Of a DNA stretch of 64,000 nt, positions 1-10,884 are shown one piece after another (position 1 is the first letter of the stretch; every line of letters begins with the position of its first letter). Origin of the DNA: Loripinus fragilis (taxonomy: Eukaryota; Mollusca; Bivalvia; Lucinida; Lucinidae); NCBI GenBank assembly GCA_964019695.1, contig OZ026514.1:100795845-100859844 (forward strand), read 5' to 3'. The notes beneath the pieces were generated by a model. The model ran no database searches, was not told where the DNA came from, and saw only the letters and a program-made list of their open reading frames with translations. Made by a program: the position numbers and the translations under genes.

Positions 1-659
1 TTAGACGCGTTGCTGAAATTCAAATTTTCAAAAAAACTTACCTCATCGTCATAAAGGATGAAACAGGTCTTAAATTCAAGATAAATGACTCTACTTTATT
101 TCTGATTGGGTCGTACGCTCAAAAATTGGTAGCATCATATTAAAAAATGGGGAGATAACTCAATGTTTGCAAAAAACGGAAACATGAAGTACGATTTTTA
201 AACTGATTTTTTTCTAGTCTAAAATCATTCTTTTTCAGCAAATTATCTTATTTTCTAAAAGTAAGTTTACTGTCATTTATATTTGTATGAATTTTATTGA
301 TTATTATAAATTTAAACATAGTATTTTTGAGGGATAACTCTAACTACCCTATAAAATTGAATATTTGCCTCTATATCGTTCCTTATAATACCGTTATAAT
401 TAATTAAAACCTGTAAAACTTTATAATTTCTAAAACAATAGCCTTTTCGCTTTTCAAAAACATGATTGCTGCATCCTGATATGCCTAACGGCTCAGAAAT
501 TTGCTTCTAAAGTTGCCACCCTGTGTGGAAAAAACAGCGTTTTAATGCATTTTTCCAATACACTTGATACGTGCGTAGGATTTTCATATAAAGTTTACTT
601 TTAGAGAAAACTTACATTATCCTTCTAAATGATGATACATGCCTTATCTAGACTATGAT

Positions 660-1000
660 TTATATAGAGGATCTTACATGAGTGCTCATGTTTTATTGAA
701 TTTATTAAACGAGTTGGGGAAAAGAGATAAAATGCGAGGCTTGCCGAGCATTTTATCTCTTTTTCGCAACGAATTTAATCAATTCAATAATACAAGAGCA
801 GGAATGTTAGATTCTATTTATCATATGAAAAATATTTGAAATCTGATTTTTGGCATAAAAACGTTATAATTTTGTCATTATGTACGCAACGTTGTTATGG
901 ACGTCATAACGTTTCCCGTAAATCGATAAACCACTAGTGGTTTACAGATTTTATTGCATGGCGTTATTTCACTCCCAGACGCGACGTCATATGATAAACA
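660..1000 (+). repeat. 340-bp hairpin MITE, copy 1
   Basis: This repeat recurs at 18190-18535 (inverted) and 54977-55310 (direct). All copies contain an internal stem built from GATAAAATG and CATTTTATC, an ACCACTAGTGG palindrome (lost in the third copy), and end near CATATGATAA. It has no coding capacity. Confidence 0.8.
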
Positions 1001-1017
1001 GTATTATATAAATATAA

Positions 1018-1143
1018 TATTCTTGAGAGGGTGCTAGTCGAAAAAATCATCCCGAGGAATGTGATTATCAACCGAGGCGCAGCCCAGGTTGATAATCATA
1101 TTTCAAGGGATGATTTTTAGACTAGCACCCTCTCAAGAATGTT
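1018..1143. repeat. Hairpin MITE, ~50-bp arms
   Basis: The sequence folds on itself. ATTCTTGAGAGGGTGCTAGT at the left is matched by its complement at the right, and the arms continue through AAAATCATCCC and GATTATCAACC with a short GC-rich loop. Flanks are AT-rich (AATAT / TTATA). Confidence 0.8.
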
Positions 1144-1799
1144 ATATTTATTTTATTATACCGAACATTATTCCTTTATTTTCTAGCCATGGTGCAAGAA
1201 GTTTCAAAGACAACGTAGCCTAATGCGTAATTGCTATGACTGATTGAAATACAGTCAAATCTCTGTTATCCGAACGTCGATTATCCGAAACTACTGGGTT
1301 ATTCGAAGACTTAGGACAGTCCCGACTTTCTTCTCTATTATTTATTGCAAATAAACTACCAATTATTCGAATTTCGATTATCCGAAAAATTCAATTTTTC
1401 GAAGTGATTCGTCGGGCCTGATTAAAGAAATTGCTATAAATTACCCTTCAAGATTCGAAGTCCAAATGTCACGCATGGTGATTATGATTTCTTTGATTGG
1501 TAGAGTTCGATTTACACACCTGAGTGATTTAGCAAACAAAGTTGCAACAGATAATTGACACTGGATTAACATTCAAACTATTACACGATGAACCGTAAAG
1601 TGAGTAAATGGTGTCTTTTAGTAAGGTCGTCTGCAATGAGGGTTTCGTTTGATGTTTTTTAAATGTCTAATTAGGGGCATAAATGAGCTAATGATCGTCT
1701 CTTATCCTTTGATTTATTCTTGACCACTCCTAACATTAAGCGAACACACCAAGTGCACCGACTTTGTACAACCAACAGGTTACAGCAAAAAGAACAATT

Positions 1800-1985
1800 T
1801 CGATAATAGGCGAATTTCAGGGACATATGTTTTGGGTACTCAAAAGAAATGTCTTATCGAAACACTTCTTTTGAATGCCTAAACACAATTTTACGATTGA
1901 GGGAAAACAACCAAAACCTAGGTTTGGATGCTTAAAAGGACCCTCTCATCGAGACGGTTCTTTTAAACACACAAATCGTATGTTT
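1800..1985. repeat. GAGACGGTTC palindrome MITE, diverged
   Basis: This is a diverged copy of the family best seen at 60115-60290, with GGGTACTCAAAAGAA near one arm and CATCGAGACGGTTCTTTT in the other. It lies inside the pogo-like element. Confidence 0.65.
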
Positions 1986-2007
1986 TTGCTGAAGTAAAAG
2001 AAAACTT

Positions 2008-2118
2008 ACCAGCCCAAAAAGCACACAACGTGGGGCCACCAACGGCCTGCCAGCGATATGCCATCTCAATGGCCTATCGCTGGTGGGCCGTTGATGGCCT
2101 GACCTTGTGTGCTAGCTG
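2008..2118. repeat. Palindromic MITE with GGCCRTYGGTGG core
   Basis: CAGCACACAAGGTC-like and AGCACACAACGTGG arms surround GGCCATTGAGATGGC. The short open frame here comes from the palindrome. Related motifs (cGATGGCCC, GCGTTTC.CTGGTGGGCCG) occur inside the CGGATCCAG family. Confidence 0.6.
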
Positions 2119-2519
2119 TGATGGAGACCTTATGACATTAGGGCGATTAAAAGGAGACACTATTTCGTCAGTAAATATGATTCGTCAATTTACATTTAAC
2201 CTTTATTTTTATTGTTACAGTGGATGTCAATAAAGATCTGATTTTCTTTTCTGCTTTCTTAGACCTGCAAAGCATAAGAGACGATAAGGCCACAACCCTA
2301 AGGAGCTCATTTTCTTTAATGCTTTGACAGATGCTCTGATTTCTTCACGGAAAACACGAGTTGAAGTTGCAAAATCTGGCAAAACAACGACTATCTATGA
2401 AAGCACCAGGGCTTTTCCGAAAATATCCGAAAACTCCCGATTTCGATCATTCAAACTACCGATTATTCGAAAGGATTCCTGCGGTCCCTGGCACTTCGAA
2501 TAATGGAGGTTTGACTGTA

Positions 2520-4919
2520 ATATCTTTCACAAAAGGGTTATTTTTGTAAACACAAACTGGTTGTGATAGCCGTTTAAACAAATCGTGCCATAATCACTGA
2601 TGCGTCAAATATTTTAGGCTTCTTTGCCTGTAGTGTCGCTTAAATCAGTATTGTAAATGGAGTTGCTGTAGTCTAGATGATGCGGTTTTGTTGCAAAACA
2701 GAAAATTTCGCCTGATTTGCTCAATTTTGGTTTCAAAATTCGTTCTAACTAAGAAAACGAGTACCCACACTTTATGTTTCTGTCCACAAAAAACGAAGTT
2801 ATTGGGTGTTTAAAGTGACCATGCCGTGGCTCATACATGTATCCGCCATTGTAAGTTAGCTCCTCCTCGTGTAACCGAATCGTACGCGCATCAGCGGCGT
2901 GCATGTGATAGTCAAAATTATCGCAGGGTGATAGTCGAAACTAGCACCTGGGGGCCTATGGAGGTTTTACGTGTGAATTATATGTGAGGTATAATAAACA
3001 GATATGATACACCTTAGTGCACAAGTCAAACTGGTTGACCTTGAAGCAGTAAAGGTGATAGTCAAAAGTAATTGACAGCACACTTCTTAGATGAAACAAT
3101 AAAATCTTCTCACCCCGAATTTTATGCAATCGCATCACTTTCGTCTCAAGTTTTGTGTCGCAAACATAATATTTACATGTATTTAGGTGAATACTCGACG
3201 AAACTGACTTTCTCTGAAATAAAATTTGGTCACAAAAAATACCCCAACCCCCTAAACCCTAGAGTCCTGGCATAATTATGCAATATTTTCAAAATATTTT
3301 CATTTTGCTAGGTGCATTTAATGTAGGGGTTTGATTTAAGCACAAAACTATAATTTTCAATTATGCATTATCCTAGCCACATGCTGTCAAAATTTGGGAA
3401 GATTGAATAGGAAACTGTTCAAGGTCCTTTGAGAACAAGCTTAGAAGATTAGGATAATTAGCAACTGATATATGCGTAATTTTGTAAGTACGCCCCTTTA
3501 ATTTGGCCAAAATTTTCTTTTATTTCTAATATTTTGATTAATATTTATGAGTGGGAATGTTAGAAAATTTGTATAATGGACAATTTGGTAAAGGTGCAGT
3601 GCTTTGGCATTATTTGGTACCAAGAGTGGTTGCATAAAATAACTCGCAGCTGAGATGTAAGTATCTTTGTGGGTATACCCTTTTATTTTTTTGCAGGATT
3701 TCTTAATGTTTTCATTAATTTTCATGAATATGCATATTTGATAATTAGCATATTTTACCGCTGAATGAAGCTGCTGTATCTTACCTTTGATTTGTTTTAT
3801 CGAGTTAGTTATTTAGGATGAGTTTCTGCTGAGATATAAGTAATTTGTAGGGACATAACCAACTGTTTTGAAGTGCATTATTTGTTGCCATGGAAACCAC
3901 GCAATGCCACATAGCTCAAATGGGGTTATTATCAGGGCAATACTTTTACCTATTGAAGGCAGTCCCACAAAACAATTTGACGCCCACGAGAAGTCCTGTG
4001 GACGCAAGGCTGATCTTATACAACCATGGAGTACTAAGGAATTTAAATGCTTTTACTTTTGATATATTGATAGTGTAACACATTTTGTGGGTATTGCTAG
4101 AAAGAATGGACATTATGACGACAGTTAAATCAAAGCTACTTGTCAATTCTCAAAACTAATTTCTCATTTATCACTTTAAAAGCTTGAAACTAGTTCAAAA
4201 TAGTGCTATGAATGAAACATTCATTATAATAGCTGGACACTAGATTAGCATAAAGAAAGTGAGTATAAACAGGAAATACCACACTCACTACTGCAGATCA
4301 ACCCACAGCATCGTGAGGAATGCAACAGAACACTTACAGACAGTAGACATCAGGAAGACAATTAAAGCAAAGCAACTTCATTCTCTTCCTCGTCAAGGTG
4401 TTAACAAAAATAGAAAGAACACAAAGAGATGCATAATAAAACAAAGACCAACACAGAACCCCCACAAATATTCCGAGGTACATTAAGCAATGAATCAACA
4501 ACAATATAAGATTCTGTATGATTTTGGCGGCCATCTTGAAAACATGCAAATAAGCTCAATAAGACGCCATTTCTCAGCTTGCAAACATTGGTTTTTGGAT
4601 TAAGCATACCAAATTACCTTCAAAAAATGTGTCAGAACCTTTGTCTTCAGAAAAAAGTCCATACTTGATACATTTAACATTTGTACTTCGTGATTCTGTT
4701 TTCTACGAGTATAAAGTTATCTCCAATTTCTTCAATATGACGCTACCCATTTCTGAGCTTGCAACCCAAACAAAAATTAAGTATAGACATTTATCTTCAA
4801 TTGAAGACTAGTTTCATCCTTAAGGACTATGAGGTAAATTTTTTCAAAAGCATTCAGAAACTGCACCTAATAGTATATAAAGTGTATTGGTGGAATGCAC
4901 GAAAACATAGTATTTTTCA
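2520..4919. other. Interior of the long-TIR element, no gene seen
   Basis: This is AT-rich sequence with only short, overlapping frames on both strands and no recognisable domain. I saw no RNA gene or strong internal repeat apart from short palindromes. It is probably the decayed core of the surrounding element. Confidence 0.5.
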
Positions 4920-5961
4920 TTCGAGAGTAGCAACTTTGCAAGCGATTTTCCGAGCCGTCAGGTATGTCAGAATGCTGTTAATCATGTTTTTAAAAAGCAA
5001 ATTTATATTTTTCTTCGAATTACTCAAGTTTTACGGGTTTTTTTACTAAAAATAACAGTATTGTTAGAAACAATATCGAGGAAAATGTTCTATTTTATAA
5101 GGTAGTAAGAGTTATCCCTCATTAGTTATATCTGCAAATGAAGAAAATGAGCCAAATTTGATTTAAAAATAAATAAAAGTTAATTGATTTTAGAAAATAA
5201 AATAATTTGCGAAAAAATTATGTTTTTAAACTGCAAAAAATCGTTTCGAAATTCGTACTTCACAATTCCCTTTTTTAAAAGGATAGTTATCTCCCCTTTT
5301 GTAGATATGACGCTACCAATTTTCAAACGTACGACCAATTCAAAATTAGAGTAGAGGCATTTAGTTTTGATTTGAGACTGGTTTCGTCCTAAATGACGAT
5401 GAGGTAAGTTTTCTCAAAAAGTAAGCCTTATATGAAATTCAGCAACGCGCCTACATGTTCAGCAAGCAATTTTGTGCAACAAAGAACTTTCAAAGTGATT
5501 CACCATTTACAATACCGTGAAAATGTGCACTTTCTACTCCCACCCCTCATTTTACATTTTTATACTGGGTGTCATTTAGACCAGACTTTGAGTAAATGCA
5601 TTGCTAGTTTTAAAAAAAGTAAAAGTGCTAAAATGTTAAGGATAGGAATGCTCTTCATTTCCCAAACCTTACCATATGCCTTCTGGGCATGCATACAAAA
5701 TACATCTCAAAGTATGCAGTTGTCATTGGAAAGATGAAAATGGTGTCTTTCAGTTTATTTTTCTATGCTTTCCCCCCTAGATGCAAGATGCCCTTTGGAC
5801 AACGACATGTCGCTATAAACATTCACAACATATGTAAAGGGCATTTTGGTGATTTTCCAGGTTTTCCATGATTTCCAGAGCTTGTGGGAACCCTGGTTAT
5901 ACAACTTATAAGGTGACCTTTGAATGGCATTCTGCGTGTGATTGGGGAAAGGCCAATTGTC

Positions 5962-6490
5962 ATGAACAGGGCTTCAGATTTTTTTTAAGATTGGTGGGTC
6001 GAAGTGACCCAAGGAGCAAAAAATGGTGGGTCATTTTCTGAAATGATGGGCCCAAAGCATATTAAACTTATCACAGTTGACATTTTGGTAATATGCTCTA
6101 ACTACACACTAACACAGACACTTGTAAAACCGGTCTTAAGCAGCCACTCAAAAAAGAAGACCAATTATTGCTTAATGCAGGTCAAAAGTATTGCAGAATG
6201 CTCCAAGGGGAGCATTCTGCAATCCTTTCGACCTTCAATAAGTTACCATTTGTTATTAAGACCTTTGTTTTATTTTTCTTTGAGTGGCTGCTTAAGACAG
6301 GCTTTACTGTTTTGACAACATACTTGTACTTACTAGGACTCGCTGTAAGATGAAGATTTTTTATTAAAGTGAGATTTTTTCACAACTAAAAATGTTGGGT
6401 CCACTGGGCCCACTGCCTTGGAAAGTGATGGGCTATATTTTGAAACCATGGGACAATGACCCGGGCCCACCATAAATCTGAAGGACTGCA
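5962..6490. repeat. TIR element enclosing a palindromic MITE
   Basis: CTTCAGATTT followed by GGTGGGTC at the left is matched in inverted orientation near 6450-6487 (GACCCGGGCCCACC then AAATCTGAAG). Between them lies a GCAGAATGCTCC palindrome MITE. Confidence 0.55.
6105..6312. repeat. GCAGAATGCTCC palindrome MITE, copy 1
   Basis: The outer arms are AAACCGGTCTTAAGCAGCCA and the inverse; the centre is GCAGAATGCTCCAAGGGGAG. Other copies are at 7075-7255, 31330-31538, 31520-31745 and 44485-44676. Confidence 0.85.
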
Positions 6491-6514
6491 TGAATGAACT
6501 TGATCTGTGCTCAC

Positions 6515-6601
6515 CTCCTCCGGCATTTGTTGTTTCAACCTTCTCTTGGCGTCTAAATCTTTCACTTTATACGGGTTTACATCTGAACCGATCTTTAATT
6601 T
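6515..6601 (-). CDS. LRPPRC: LRPPRC-like exon 16 of window
   Basis: This 87-nt exon is phase 0 on both sides, with acceptor TTTTTACAG and donor GTGAGC. It has 29 codons, KLKIGSDVNPYKVKDLDAK then RRLKQQMPEE. It is the last coding segment visible. No further exon could be found between here and the left edge, so the rest of the gene lies outside. The acceptor is the first unit of a 128-bp tandem array. Confidence 0.85.
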
Positions 6602-7088
6602 CTGTAAAAATATAACAAGTTAAGTAGCATAATAGGCAAAGATCGCTCACCTGAGAGCCAGCATTAATACAGTAAAACCTGAGTAAAATGGCCATTCTCA
6701 AAATGACAGAAAATTGGTTTCTTTAGTTTCTGTAAAAATATAACAAGTTAAGTAGCCCAATAGGCAAATATCGCTCACCTGAGAGCCAGCATTAATACAG
6801 TAAAACCTGTGTAAAATGGCCATTCTCAAAAAGACAGAAAATTGGTTTCTTTAGTTTCTGTAAAAATATAACATGTTTAGTAGCGCAATAGGCAAAGATC
6901 ACTCACCTGAGAGCCAGCATTAATACAGTAAAACCTGTGTAAAATGGCCATTCTCAAAAAGACAGAAAATTGGTTTCTTTAGTTTCTGTAAAAATATAAC
7001 AAGTAGCCCAATAGGCAAATATCGCTCACCTGAGAGCCAGCATTAATACAGTAAAACCTGTGTAAAATGGCCATTCTCAAAAAGACAT
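6599..7088. repeat. 128-bp tandem array, 3.8 copies
   Basis: Units restart at about 6602, 6730, 6858 and 6986, exactly 128 bp apart, with high identity. Each begins with TTCTGTAAAAATATAACA, which on the minus strand is the splice acceptor of the exon ending at 6601, and each ends with part of a MITE terminal repeat (GTAAAACCTGTGTAAAATGG). Confidence 0.9.
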
Positions 7089-7255
7089 TTTCAAAACCAA
7101 TTATCGCTTAATGATGCAGGTCAAAAGTATTGCAGAATGCTCCAAGGGGAGCATTCTGCAATACTTTTGACCTGCATCAATAAGCTACCATTTGTCATTA
7201 AAATCTTTGTTTTGTCTAGTTTTGAGCGGCCGTTTTACACAGGTTTTACTGTATT
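7075..7255. repeat. GCAGAATGCTCC palindrome MITE, copy 2
   Basis: The centre is CTCCAAGGGGAG with long arms (TGCAGGTCAAAAGTATTGCA and its complement). The right end GAGCGGCCGTTTTACACAGG matches the terminal motif found in the adjacent tandem units. Confidence 0.85.
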
Positions 7256-7527
7256 TGGAGACGCCATATTTTACAGTGGAACAGCAATCAGGCCTAAATC
7301 CAAATTTTCAAGAGATTATGCCAGCTCTGGGTTATCTTTAAGTATAAAATAAATCTGAATAAAAACAGACGAGAAAACTTGGAGAAACTATATTTTTCAG
7401 GACTCAAGGGCAGCTAACTCCCTTGTCAGTGGTAGGATCTGACCAAAATTCAAACTCATCCAAGCTTTTATGCATGTCCTGGTTACCTACAAGAATGAAG
7501 GTTGAAATTGTGAGACCAGACCCAGTG

Positions 7528-7738
7528 ACAGCCTTTTGTTTTGTTTGATTTGATTCTTTACATCCCATCAACAATCTTTCAGTTATAAAGGGATGGGTCT
7601 TCCTTGGTTGAACCAGTACTAAGCTAAGATTAATGTGTCTTGCCCAAGGACACAACGCAGTGACGCTGGTGAGGCTCGAACCCGCGACCCCTCGGTCTCG
7701 AGTCAAGCACTCTACTTCTGAGCCACTGCACTCTCATC
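7528..7738 (-). repeat. SINE family 1 (tRNA-derived)
   Basis: Read on the minus strand, it has a tRNA-like head with A-box-like and B-box (GGGTTCGAGCCT) sequences, a body with GTGTCCTTGGGCAAGACACA, and a 3' end GTTGATGGGATGTAAAGAAT followed by CAAA repeats. Family copies occur throughout the window. It is a retroposon, not a functional tRNA. Confidence 0.88.
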
Positions 7739-8311
7739 GGCAAAGTCTGATGCATGGGTAGCTCACTGTAGCTGTGGAGTTTTCAAACTTACGAGTTAAC
7801 CAGCTAGCCTCATATCCGACCGTGCCACTGGGTCCAGCATCAAAACAAACACTGGAGAAAGAATGTTACATGACACTGATTTTATTTGGCTATTTTTAAG
7901 GCCTTATATGGGAGTCATTCCCAATCCAAAAATGGCCTTTATTTTCCCAATTTCATGTATTTTAGCACTTTTTCCCCATTTTTTATAAAATATTTTCCCA
8001 AATGTGAAGGAAAAGGTAGCTTCCTAAAATCCTAAATAAAATCACTGCATGATGACTCAATTTTCAAACAGTATATCTCCAAATATACTGTCACAAACTT
8101 TTGAAGCTATGATTACTGTTATCTAATAAGACTTTAGGTGTCATTTGCAAGCACATTATAATGTTTGATATCATGCTGGTACCACTCCCTTATAAATTAA
8201 CTTGGGGTACCCATAATAGCAGCAAGTGGGGAGCAGTCTGATCCCGGTTCATTCTGTTTGCTTCTATGATGAAAGGTTATCTGGGGTGCATTTGAATATA
8301 TGCAGCAGACG

Positions 8312-8520
8312 TAATATAGGGAGGGCAGAGGCTCAGTGGTAGAGTGTTTGACTCGAGACCGAGGGGCTGCGGGTTTGAGCCTCACCGGGTCACTGCATTG
8401 TGTCCTTGAGCAAGACACATTAATCCTAGCTAAGTACGGGTTCAACCCAGGAAGACCCGTCCCTTTATAACTGAAAGTTTGTTGATGGGTCGTAAAGAAG
8501 TAAAGAATCAATCAAAAAAA
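8312..8520 (+). repeat. SINE family 1, copy 2
   Basis: Plus-strand copy with GGCTCAGTGGTAGAGTG (A box) and GGGTTTGAGCCT (B box), ending GTTGATGGGTCGTAAAGAAG then AATCAATC. Confidence 0.88.
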
Positions 8521-8664
8521 CAGCAGACGTAATAAGCAGACAACATTTTTAAGACAAAATAAAAACATTGACAAGAAAAGGGTAAGGAGCAAAATTAAAG
8601 AACATCATCTGCTGATAATTGTTGGTGGGGCTTTAAATCATTCCATGCTAGTGGCAACCTCTGA

Positions 8665-8760
8665 CGTCTGCTGAAAACCTTTGCAAACAGTTTGGATCCA
8701 GATCAGGACCGACAGAAAGTCGGTCCAGATCTGAAGCCAAACTGTTTGACACTCTGATAG
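8665..8760. repeat. CAGTTTGGATCCAGATCAG palindrome MITE
   Basis: The arms CAAACAGTTTGGATCCAGAT and CAAACTGTTTG flank a GACCGACAGAAAGTCGGTC centre. More copies lie near 19870, 25640, 26090, 27060, 45280, 49040, 55645 and 58195, often followed by CAGCAGACGAC. Confidence 0.85.
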
Positions 8761-9832
8761 TGTTCCTGAAATATTTTTTTTTTAAAAATGTAATCTTGAA
8801 ACAGAGGGCCATAGTGGCCCTGTATCACTCACCAGTCTGTACTATGTGCACCAGTCAATGTTAATTTATAATTTATGATAAATTTTTGTTTATGATGGGA
8901 AAGACATTGCAGATCTTGTTCTTTTAGCAAAATGAATATCTTTAGCTAATCCTTTATATCTTAATCTTTATTAATGTGCGTACAGGAATTCAGTGAACAT
9001 CACTTTTTTGCGTTTATTTCGTTATGTGCGGACTGATCGCACAATGACCATCAGAATTTAATATATATATACACCGCCTAATTGGCGATATTTTTTTCGT
9101 TACACAATGTATTGTCAAATGGGCTGTGATATGATGGGATTTGTCCTCATTTGAGCATCTGCATTTTTTAATTTACCCTAAATGCACCTTTGTACGGACC
9201 ACTGCCTTTAGTTTACTATCGATGAACAATTATACGGTTTTATAAGACGAAGTAACAAGTTAGGAGAAGGGTAACTTATCATATCAAAATAGTTCCACCA
9301 AATGCAAATTATGGCCAAAGTTTGGGTTCAAAGAATTTTGGCATACGAGAAAATATTGAGGCCTTCCCAGTGGGCACCTGTCCGCCCGCTTGTTCCTATA
9401 AGGTCATGAATCTCTGTGTTCCCCTGTTCCTCAATTTAAAATCTTGATTTTCTGTGTTCCCTGCTCCTTCTCTGATCATCAGATTTTAAATAATTTTCCA
9501 ACTTGTTTTATTAAATAAATTGAACTTTCTATCTGTTTTTTTTTCCAAATACTGATTTGTTGACACCAGACAATGCAAAATATGCATGCCGAAACGTAAT
9601 TCAGAGCATCTATAATTGATAAGAGAAAATAATCACAGGGCTCACCCGTTAGGTGTGATTCAAGTGAAAAAACTCATCCAATAAAAATAATGCTGAGGTC
9701 GAAAGAGAAACTAGTGATGGGGTGGGAATGTGCTTGGAAATAGGTTGAACAAATATATCAGCGGATGTCATATTTTGTGTTTGAGGTGGCTGAGAACTAA
9801 TGTTCACGCTAAGTGCATCAATGGCTATACAT

Positions 9833-10103
9833 GGGCGGATCCAGAGGGGGGACAGGGCGTCCAGACTCCCCCCCTGAAAAATCACAAAAAAATATAGTTT
9901 TTTTAGCAATATGGGTCATAGCTACCAAGCAAGCATTCAATGTCGAGTCATCATCGGCACGCTAGCGAATTGCCATTTAAATGGCGTTTCACTGGTGGGC
10001 CGATGATGGCCCGCTTATATAGTGGTATTTGGATCCTCCCATTAAAAAAGTGTTGCCAAGTTGGACCCCCTCTGGCGACACTTCTGGATCCGCATGGGCT
10101 ATA
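9833..10103. repeat. CGGATCCAG-ended MITE, copy 1
   Basis: It runs from CATGGGCGGATCCAGAGGGG to the inverted end CTTCTGGATCCGCATGGG. Inside are a C-rich run and ATGGC..GGTGGGCCGATGATGGC. Related copies are 13737-14005, 36430-36725, 39648-39835 and 59335-59670. Confidence 0.8.
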
Positions 10104-10620
10104 TATAATGCGCCAGTCATTTGTAACCACTGCTTCACCCCAGCCCCTGAGCAGGACGGGGATATCCATAGCCTGGTAAATGTGTGTGTTTTTACTTTTT
10201 CATTGTCCCCACAATGTGGTGGAAATGTTGTGGTTTGATAGACATAGAAAAACATGGCAGTGCAGTATAATAGCAGACTGCGGGGATGAACTGCCATGGT
10301 TTTGCCAGCTAGCTGTCCCCACAGTGTGGTGGTTACTATGGGGAACTTCAGACACAAAGTCAAAGTCCTCGACATTCCTCTGGGCTGGGGCGTGGTCACA
10401 AATGACTAGTGCATAAAGACGAAAGAAATTATGCGCACCAGTCATTTGTAGCCGCGCCTAGCCAGGCAAATGCGCTGTTAGTACTCGGTCATACCAGGGA
10501 CCTGTAGCCAGAAAAGCAAAGTCCCCGCGGTTCCCCGGCTCTGTGGGCCATAGTTACAACTGACTTATGTATTAGACGATTTAGATCAAGCGCCATCAAA
10601 CAATGTGACCCCCGTTTATA
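10104..10620. other. Intron sequence with duplicated CAGTCATTTGTA
   Basis: Direct repeats of GCGC.AGTCATTTGTA (near 10110 and 10434) and TGTCCCCACARTGTGGTGG (near 10204 and 10315) show internal duplication. Overlapping frames of up to 136 codons occur on both strands, but none resembles a protein I know. Confidence 0.5.
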
Positions 10621-10625
10621 CATCT

Positions 10626-10884
10626 GGGCCCGGAATTACAATGCCTCCTTAGAGTTAAGAAAGACTTAAGTTAAGTATTGATATTTCAACATGCTTTATT
10701 AAATGTTAAATAAATTGGCTGGATCAATGCAGTACTTGTGGTCAAAGATATCATTGTGATCTACATACAAAACGAAACTATTTTGATTTTAATCAGTTTG
10801 AAACAAAATGTTTCGCATCCTGAAAATTGAATACTTAACTTAAGTCTTCCTTAACTTTAAGGAGGCATTGTAATTCCGGGCCCT
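10626..10884. repeat. GGGCCCGGAATTACAA MITE, copy 1
   Basis: It has near-perfect inverted arms of about 70 bp (GGGCCCGGAATTACAATGCC, then GTTAAGNAAGACTTAAGTTA). A second copy is at 37169-37402. Confidence 0.88.

Larger units (their letters stand above)
1252..2517. mobile_element. pogo/Tigger-like element, non-autonomous
   Basis: The termini are CAGTCAAATCTCTGTTATCC at the left and, inverted, CAGTCAAACCTCCATTATTC at the right. Both are directly flanked by TA, the target duplication of the Tc1/mariner/pogo superfamily. TTATCCGAA/TTATTCGAA motifs repeat inside both ends. No transposase frame remains. Two further MITEs sit inside (about 1800-1985 and 2008-2118). Confidence 0.72.
1..5460. mobile_element. 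DNA element with ~530-bp inverted termini
   Basis: Bases 1-525 pair, in inverted orientation, with about 4920-5457. Shared blocks include the ACTTACCTCATCGTCA stretch, GGGGAGATAACT, GAGGGATAACTC and AAAACATGATT. The two arms have diverged but align along their full length. The interior has no open frame longer than about 100 codons and carries nested repeats (660-1000, 1018-1143, 1252-2517). The left end may continue outside the window, so true length and target duplication are unknown. It is inferred to be a non-autonomous DNA transposon; no transposase was seen. Confidence 0.7.

Noticed and set aside
2001..2060. Exon-like donor (ACTTACC on the plus strand) near 2005
   Set aside because: The adjoining frame is part of a palindromic MITE and does not continue the LRPPRC-like product.
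4759..5049. 96-codon plus-strand frame and overlapping short frames in 3.5-5.1 kb
   Set aside because: AT-rich chance frames inside the long-TIR element, with no motif.
7130..7190. Rho-independent terminator-like hairpins (many in the window)
   Set aside because: They are centres of palindromic MITEs in a eukaryotic genome, present in many copies.
7404..7706. 100-codon minus-strand frame
   Set aside because: Mostly SINE family 1 sequence read in a chance open frame.
8330..8400. Possible tRNA gene (A and B boxes)
   Set aside because: The same head occurs about ten times with a constant non-tRNA body and tail, and lacks a closed acceptor stem. It is a SINE.
9989..10399. 136-codon minus-strand frame
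   Set aside because: It overlaps frames on the other strand in duplicated intron sequence and a MITE; no domain is visible.
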